From: Salinicoccus sesuvii
Lineage (GTDB): Bacteria; Bacillota; Bacilli; Staphylococcales; Salinicoccaceae
DNA: 64,000 nt
NCBI RefSeq assembly: GCF_042648145.1
Contig: NZ_JBHRWV010000002.1
Location: 62,001-126,000 of the forward strand
Reading direction: 5' to 3'
A program made the translations under genes and the position numbers. Numbering within the stretch: position 1 is the stretch's first letter; every line of letters begins with the position of its first letter. The notes below the pieces were generated by a model. The model was not told the DNA's origin, made no database searches, and saw only the letters and a program-made list of their open reading frames with translations. Shown one piece after another: positions 59,031 to 64,000 of this stretch.

Positions 59031-59058
59031 AAGACCTCCCGAGTTCGGGAGGTCTTTT
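59031..59058. terminator. Bidirectional terminator between leuS and the flavoprotein gene
   Basis: AAGACCTCCCGA and TCGGGAGGTCTT, a perfect 12-bp stem around GT, followed by TT. The last part touches the 3' end of the leftward gene. Confidence 0.85.
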
Positions 59059-60308
59059 CACATGGTGGTACTATGACCAGCTACATATCCGGTCACAAGT
59101 GCACTGGTAATATTATAACCCCCCGTGTAGCCGTGTATATCCAGAACTTCTCCAGCGAAATATAAACCCTTTGTCACGCGACTTTCCATTGTTTGGGGTG
59201 TGACTTCTTTCAGAGATACGCCACCCCCTGTCACGAAAGCTTTCTCTATAGACTGAGTACCGTCAACCTTGAATCGGAAATCTTTTAAAAAGTTGACAAT
59301 TTTGTCGATGCTTTCCCTTGTTACATGGTGCCCATTGGCGGAACCATCTACCTCGAGGAAATCCAGCAAGAAAAGGACAAGACGCTCTTGCATTAGAGTT
59401 TTCAATGTATTCTTCAACGAACGGTCACGATTGTTAGAGATTTTCTCTTCAATTAGAATACGCATTTGGTTAATACTTTCGTCAGGGAAAAAATCAAGGG
59501 ACATGGAAATCTGCTCTTTCTTCTGGCTTTTCTTCTCTTTGTAGACGAATTGGCTACAACGGAGGGCGGCAGGTCCGCTCACACCGAAGTGAGTGAATAT
59601 CATGTCCATTCTATGTGTTACTCTTGGTCTACCATTCTTTTTAAGCACTGAAAGCGAGATATCAGACAGGCTCAAACCTTTCAGCCTACCTTCCCTGATG
59701 AAGGGTTCGGGAGAAGTGATGGGAACTTCTGTTGGAAACAGTTCTGTAATCCTATGTCCAGCAGAAGCTGCGAAGCGGTGACCATCACCTGTCGAACCGG
59801 TCTGTGGCACACTCTTTCCACCAGTGGTAATGACGACATTGGATGATTCGATCACAGTGCCATCCTCCAGTCTGATCCCTGTTGTTTGTGATTTATCGAC
59901 CATAATTTCTTTAACGGTTGTTTCGGTTCTGATCTCCACCTGATTTTCGTCGAGCGCAGACATAAAGACATTCAAAATATCTTGTGCTTTGTCGGTTACT
60001 GGAAACATCCGTCCGTGGTCTTCCTCTTTGAGTGCGATGCCGCGTGACTCGATGAACCGGATAATGCTCTCGTTATCAAATGTACTGAAGGGGCCATACA
60101 AAAATTTCCCGTTCCCCGGTATATGACTGATAATTTCTTCATAAGGTAGTCGGTTGGTCACGTTGCAGCGTCCGCCCCCGGATATCAGAAGTTTCTTTCC
60201 GAGTGACTTGTTCTTCTCTATGAGCAGTACACGCCGGCCGGTCTCAGAGGATGCATAAGCAGCCATAAGACCGCTCACGCCGCCCCCGACAATAATGGTA
60301 TGGTACAT
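59058..60308 (-). CDS. HI0933/YtfP-family flavoprotein
   Basis: A 416-aa NAD(P)/FAD-dependent oxidoreductase. The N-terminal IIVGGGVSGLMAAYASSETG is the FAD fold; KLLISGGGRCNVTN and the C-terminal FVTGGGVSLKEVTPQTMES, YFAGEVLDIHGYTGGYNIT are hallmarks of the HI0933 (BaiN/RdsA) family. Bacillus YtfP is the syntenic match. Some relatives are 3-dehydro-bile acid reductases, but the role in most bacteria is unknown. Confidence 0.88.
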   Translation of the reverse strand: MYHTIIVGGGVSGLMAAYASSETGRRVLLIEKNKSLGKKLLISGGGRCNVTNRLPYEEIISHIPGNGKFLYGPFSTFDNESIIRFIESRGIALKEEDHGRMFPVTDKAQDILNVFMSALDENQVEIRTETTVKEIMVDKSQTTGIRLEDGTVIESSNVVITTGGKSVPQTGSTGDGHRFAASAGHRITELFPTEVPITSPEPFIREGRLKGLSLSDISLSVLKKNGRPRVTHRMDMIFTHFGVSGPAALRCSQFVYKEKKSQKKEQISMSLDFFPDESINQMRILIEEKISNNRDRSLKNTLKTLMQERLVLFLLDFLEVDGSANGHHVTRESIDKIVNFLKDFRFKVDGTQSIEKAFVTGGGVSLKEVTPQTMESRVTKGLYFAGEVLDIHGYTGGYNITSALVTGYVAGHSTTM

Positions 60309-60387
60309 GAAATGTTCTCCTTTTTGTTTAAAACTGGTATGCTATCGATTATAATGAATATTATTCTTAATGTAAGAGGGTTATAAA

Positions 60388-62022
60388 ATGTCTGATTCGA
60401 ATAATTTGGTACGGGGTACTTTCCTGCTCACCATTGCTACGTTTGCAACTAAGCTTCTCGGGATGCTGTACCTCATTCCATTTTACAGCATTATGGGCGG
60501 GGAAGAAAATCTCGCTCTGTATGGTTACGCATATACACCATATACCATAATGCTTTCTATTGCAGCAGCTGGTGTTCCAGGTGCGGTTTCCAAATATATT
60601 TCAAAGTACAATGCACTAGGAGCTTACGCTACTAGTCAAAAATTGTACCGTTCAAGCCTGATCGTCATGATGGGATCAGGTATTATTGCGTTTATAGCGC
60701 TTTTCATCGCAGCACCTTACATCGCAGATCTACAAATGCTTGCAGCCGGAGAGGGCGCACACCGATGGTCGGCTGAAGATGTTACACGAATCATTCGCGT
60801 GGTTAGTGTTGCCGTCATTGTTGTGCCGTTCATGGCGACGTGGCGCGGTATCTTCCAAGGATTCGAATCATTTGGGCCGACGAGTGTTTCCGCAGTCATC
60901 GAGCAGGCAGTGAGAATCGTCTTCTTGCTTGCCGGTGCTTACCTTGTCCTCAACGTCTGGGGCGGTTCTGTACAGAGAGCGAATGAAGTCGCAGTATTCG
61001 CAGCTTTCGTAGGTGTACTCGGCTCCATGCTGACGTTATCCTACTTCTGGCGAAAAAGAAAGAAACATATCGATGAAATGATTGCTACAGATGATACCGA
61101 TTATGACTTTTCCTACCGTGAGATGTACGCGGAGATTATCCGTTATGGCATTCCTTTCATCATTGTCAGTATCAGCATCCCATTGACGCTTTTCATCGAT
61201 CAGCTGACGCATAATAACGGACTTGCACTCGGTGGTGTACCAGAGGAGTACCACGATGCATGGTTTGGCATGTTGAACCTTACAACACATAAACTTGTCA
61301 TGATTCCGACGGCCTTCGCTTCGGCCTTTGCAATTACAATTCTTCCGTTTATTACGAAGAACTACCAAAAAGGGAATATGGAAGGGGTTCATCAGCAGAT
61401 TAAGATGATGGTGCTCATGCTGCTCTTCTTCGTTATCCCTGCGGCACTTGGTATGATGGTACTCTCTGCGCCGCTCTATACATCGTTTTATGAATTCAAC
61501 GAAATGGGCATAAAGATACTATTGTTCTATGCTCCTGTCAGCATCGCAATCTCGCTGTTCACCATTACATGTTCCGTCGTGCAAGGAATAGATAAGCAGA
61601 ACTTGACGCTGTATGTTGTGCTTATCATGCTTGTTATAAAAGCGGCCATCAATATACCGCTAATCATTCAGTTTGGTACAGTTGGAGCTGTTATGGGGAC
61701 AGGGATAGCTCTCAGCATTGGTGCGCTCATCAACTTCATCATCATCAAACGTTACGGCAGATTCTATTTCAGACCACTGCTTAAACCGCTCATCCAGATT
61801 GTCGTCTACAGTCTGGCTATGCTATTGGTTGTAGAACTTATCTATTACGCACTCATCTTCAATCTCGAAGTCGATCATAAAGTGGATTCTCTTCTTATTA
61901 TGGCTATTGCCGTACCAGCAGGGGGAATTGTTTATATGCTACTATCGTTCAGAAGCGGTTTAGCGGATGAGATACTCGGCAGCCGAGCGGATAAAATAAG
62001 AAAAAAACTGAAGGTACTCTAA
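60388..62022 (+). CDS. murJ: Lipid II flippase MurJ (YtgP/SpoVB-like)
   Basis: A 544-aa MOP-superfamily transporter with 14 predicted helices that flips the cell wall precursor lipid II. N-terminal NLVRGTFLLTIATFATKLLGMLYLIP, AAGVPGAVSKYISKYNALG and WRGIFQGFESFGPTSVSAVIEQ are the standard signatures of the Firmicutes MurJ (YtgP) group. Its location beside leuS and rsuA is shared with Staphylococcus, where it is essential. The stop abuts the rsuA ATG. Confidence 0.92.
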   Translation: MSDSNNLVRGTFLLTIATFATKLLGMLYLIPFYSIMGGEENLALYGYAYTPYTIMLSIAAAGVPGAVSKYISKYNALGAYATSQKLYRSSLIVMMGSGIIAFIALFIAAPYIADLQMLAAGEGAHRWSAEDVTRIIRVVSVAVIVVPFMATWRGIFQGFESFGPTSVSAVIEQAVRIVFLLAGAYLVLNVWGGSVQRANEVAVFAAFVGVLGSMLTLSYFWRKRKKHIDEMIATDDTDYDFSYREMYAEIIRYGIPFIIVSISIPLTLFIDQLTHNNGLALGGVPEEYHDAWFGMLNLTTHKLVMIPTAFASAFAITILPFITKNYQKGNMEGVHQQIKMMVLMLLFFVIPAALGMMVLSAPLYTSFYEFNEMGIKILLFYAPVSIAISLFTITCSVVQGIDKQNLTLYVVLIMLVIKAAINIPLIIQFGTVGAVMGTGIALSIGALINFIIIKRYGRFYFRPLLKPLIQIVVYSLAMLLVVELIYYALIFNLEVDHKVDSLLIMAIAVPAGGIVYMLLSFRSGLADEILGSRADKIRKKLKVL

Positions 62023-62715
62023 ATGAGACTGGATAAGTATCTGTCAAATGCCGGTGTCGGCAGCCGCAGTGCTGTTAAAGCGATGATCAAAAATAAACGG
62101 GTTCAAGTCGATGGGGTAGTTGTAAAAGACCCAAAGACCACTACTAACCATGACAGTGAAGTGATACTTGATGGCTTGCGCGTAATTCTCGAGCAGTACA
62201 TTTATCTGATGCTCAACAAGCCAGAAGGTGTAATATCTTCAACTGAAAAAAACAAGGAATCTACAGTGATAGATTTAATCGACCATCATCAGAAAGATGA
62301 GCTGTTCCCTGTAGGTAGACTGGACAAGGATACGACGGGCCTGCTTTTAATCACCAATGATGGTAAGTTTGCCCACGAGCTAATGAGTCCGAAACATAAA
62401 GTAGGAAAAACTTATGTGGCAGAATTAAGAGAAGAAGTTTCTCAATCCGATATTGAGAAACTAAAGCATGGCATTCCACTGAAAGACTTCACTACTGCAC
62501 CTGCAGAAGCAACTAGAATCTCAGCAAAAACGGTACGGCTTACAATTACCGAGGGCAAGTTCCATCAGGTCAAAAGAATGTTTCGTTATCTAGAAAACGA
62601 AGTGATTGGGCTTCATCGGACCCATATTGGCAACCTAGTTCTTGATGACAGTCTGCCAAAAGGCGGCTACAGAAGGTTGAACGAAAATGAGTTGGAACTT
62701 ATTAAAAAAGTTTAG
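62023..62715 (+). CDS. rsuA: 16S rRNA pseudouridine synthase, RsuA family
   Basis: A 230-aa protein with an N-terminal S4 RNA-binding domain (MRLDKYLSNAGVGSRSAVKA, to about residue 60) and a catalytic domain with GRLDKDTTGLLLIT, where the Asp is the nucleophile. KGKFHQVKRMF-like (EGKFHQVKRMFRYLENEV) closes the RsuA signature. Expected to isomerise U516 of 16S rRNA or an equivalent site. Directly coupled to murJ. Confidence 0.9.
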   Translation: MRLDKYLSNAGVGSRSAVKAMIKNKRVQVDGVVVKDPKTTTNHDSEVILDGLRVILEQYIYLMLNKPEGVISSTEKNKESTVIDLIDHHQKDELFPVGRLDKDTTGLLLITNDGKFAHELMSPKHKVGKTYVAELREEVSQSDIEKLKHGIPLKDFTTAPAEATRISAKTVRLTITEGKFHQVKRMFRYLENEVIGLHRTHIGNLVLDDSLPKGGYRRLNENELELIKKV

Positions 62716-62776
62716 CTCAGAGAGTAATGGGTAAATATGAATCAGGTAAGTAAAAAAAACGTAAGAGGTGTTGGAT

Positions 62777-63580
62777 ATGGCTAGAAAAACCGGAGGATTA
62801 CTGAAGTTAGCAGCAATGCTTGGACTTGCAGTAGCAGCAAAGCAATTGTCCAAGAAAGAGAATCGTGATGTAGTAGTGAATGAATATAATAAAGTGAAAG
62901 AAGATCCGAAAGGCTATGCTCAGAACGTGCAGGACAAACTTTCCAAACAAGCTGGTGAATACCAGGAGATGGCCAAGAACGAATATGGGAAAGTAAAGGA
63001 AGATCCGAAAGGCTATGCTCAGAACGTGCAGGACAAAGTCACTGAGCAAGCTTCAGGCTATCAGGAGAAATTTACTAAGCAAGCTGGTGAATACCAAGAG
63101 AGAGCCAAGGAAGAATTTAACAAGGCCAAAGAAGATCCGAAGGGCTATGCAAGCGATGCCCAGAACAAGGTTAAATCCAAAATGAACAACGCAGAGTCTG
63201 AACAGGCTTCTGATGATGAGAATGAAGAAAATAATCAAAACGACAAGATTTCACTGAACCAGGGCAACAGCAGCACAGACGACAATGGTGAAGAACATTC
63301 TACAAAGCCTGATAGGATGGATGCTGAAGGCCAACTTACGGCTGAGCAGATGAACAATGAGTGGATTTCCGAAGGTGGTCTGCACCCTGATGAGAATCTT
63401 CAGGATGACGTATCTTTCGGTGGTCTCAATAAAGACAACGTCAACGATGTTGATGTAGTGGATGACCAAGGTGATAAGGATGAAAACCACAATATCCACG
63501 TAGTAACTGACAGCGACAATGAAAACTCCGACAACAACAAGTCGAACAGCAATAAAAACAAGAATAACAATAAAAAATAA
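62777..63580 (+). CDS. Repeat-containing membrane-anchored protein (YtxH/LEA-like)
   Basis: A 267-aa protein. A short hydrophobic N-terminal segment (GGLLKLAAMLGLAVAAKQL) is followed by three copies of a V/A-K-E-D-P-K-G-Y-A-x-x-x-Q-x-K unit (residues 40-54, 73-87 and 117-132) separated by Lys/Glu/Gln-rich helices, like YtxH or late-embryogenesis-type stress proteins. The second half is acidic, with a segment AEGQLTAEQMNNEWISEGGL and an Asn/Lys-rich end. The ATG is six bases from AGAGGTG. Similar proteins lie in this position in staphylococci; function unknown. Confidence 0.75.
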   Translation: MARKTGGLLKLAAMLGLAVAAKQLSKKENRDVVVNEYNKVKEDPKGYAQNVQDKLSKQAGEYQEMAKNEYGKVKEDPKGYAQNVQDKVTEQASGYQEKFTKQAGEYQERAKEEFNKAKEDPKGYASDAQNKVKSKMNNAESEQASDDENEENNQNDKISLNQGNSSTDDNGEEHSTKPDRMDAEGQLTAEQMNNEWISEGGLHPDENLQDDVSFGGLNKDNVNDVDVVDDQGDKDENHNIHVVTDSDNENSDNNKSNSNKNKNNNKK

Positions 63581-63590
63581 TCAGTTTTCT

Positions 63591-63631
63591 CAAGGGAACA
63601 GTGCTATTATTGCACTGTTCCCTTGTTTTTA
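63591..63631 (+). terminator. Terminator after the repeat protein gene
   Basis: CAAGGGAACAGTGC-TATTATT-GCACTGTTCCCTTG, a perfect 14-bp stem, followed by TTTTTAT. Confidence 0.92.
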
Positions 63632-63691
63632 TATTTCTTTTTCTTTATCATTGTAAAAAAGATTGCGTACATAAGATGGGAGAGCATACTG

Positions 63692-64000
63692 ATGGACTAT
63701 AAAGCTCTGGTTGAAGCCTGTAAAGATGATTTAGTTGCAGATCTGTTCGGACTACTTGAGATAGAGAGTGTCAAAGGAGAATCTTCAAAAGATGCTCCGG
63801 TCGGCGAAGGGCCAAAACGCGCCCTCGACTATATGCTTGAACTCGGCCGCCGTGACGGTTTTTCCACATTGAATGTAGAGAACATTGCAGGTCATATTGA
63901 ATCTGGAAAAGGTGAAAAACTTTTCGGCATACTTGGGCATGTTGATGTGGTTCCACCTGGCAAAGGTTGGGACACCGATCCTTTTAATCCGGAAATTCTT
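63692..64000 (+). CDS. pepV: Dipeptidase PepV, N-terminal part (cut by window end)
   Basis: M20-family metallodipeptidase, first 103 residues. The zinc-binding motif GILGHVDVVPPGKGW (H-x-D) and the N-terminal ESVKGESSKDAPVGEGPKRALDYMLELG are those of PepV. GGGAGAG precedes the ATG by about ten bases. Following murJ and rsuA, this is the staphylococcal order. The rest of the gene lies outside the window. Confidence 0.92.
   Translation, partial: MDYKALVEACKDDLVADLFGLLEIESVKGESSKDAPVGEGPKRALDYMLELGRRDGFSTLNVENIAGHIESGKGEKLFGILGHVDVVPPGKGWDTDPFNPEIL

Overview
The window reads as a piece of a low-to-mid G+C Firmicutes chromosome, most like the salt-tolerant Staphylococcaceae (Salinicoccus or Jeotgalicoccus type). 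Its right half carries staphylococcal/Bacillus synteny: a menaquinone cluster, yidD and ytkD, divergent pckA and metK, ytqA-mnmM-ytpA, leuS-murJ-rsuA-pepV. The genus is inferred from gene content and was not tested by search.

Bases 1 to about 30,250 are the right-hand part of a Siphoviridae-type prophage. Integrase and repressor must lie left of the window. Reading rightward: recombination and replication (recT, a metallo-beta-lactamase-fold protein, a cytosine-5 methyltransferase, a DnaD-type replisome organiser, a DnaI-type helicase loader, a DUF1064 nuclease and small unknowns), a late regulator, HNH endonuclease, terminase subunits, portal, ClpP-like protease, HK97 capsid, connectors, major tail protein, the tail chaperone pair joined by a -1 frameshift, a tape measure with an M23 peptidase domain, an enlarged Dit, Tal, a beta-helix receptor-binding protein, holin and endolysin. 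The structural genes look intact, so the phage may be functional.

Between the endolysin and the putative attR (27.0-30.2 kb) lies an AT-richer cargo segment: an HEPN-like protein with an overlapping unknown partner, a small protein with a DUF2335 membrane protein, a YolD-like gene under a perfect LexA box with a companion gene, and a leftward acidic lipoprotein. A tandem 11-bp repeat at 30,152-30,173 resembles integrase arm sites. This segment is the best place for something undescribed.

From 30.4 kb on is host chromosome. A four-helix copper protein, an RsmJ-type methyltransferase and an acidic lipoprotein come first. Then menA (leftward) faces away from menF-menD-menH-menB and menE, which build menaquinone; menC is absent here. 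pckA and metK diverge from a shared region containing a SAM-I riboswitch. Next are an acidic Met-rich mini-lipoprotein, a NERD protein, a succinate-semialdehyde dehydrogenase, two overlapping fluoride-channel genes, an FAD protein, proline dehydrogenase, a gamma-carbonic anhydrase fold protein, a YtpA-like hydrolase that lacks its nucleophilic serine, mnmM-ytqA, an ABC exporter pair, ogt, a T-box-controlled leuS, a flavoprotein, murJ, rsuA, a repeat-containing envelope protein and the start of pepV. Nearly every transcription unit ends in a clear hairpin, often shared by convergent genes.
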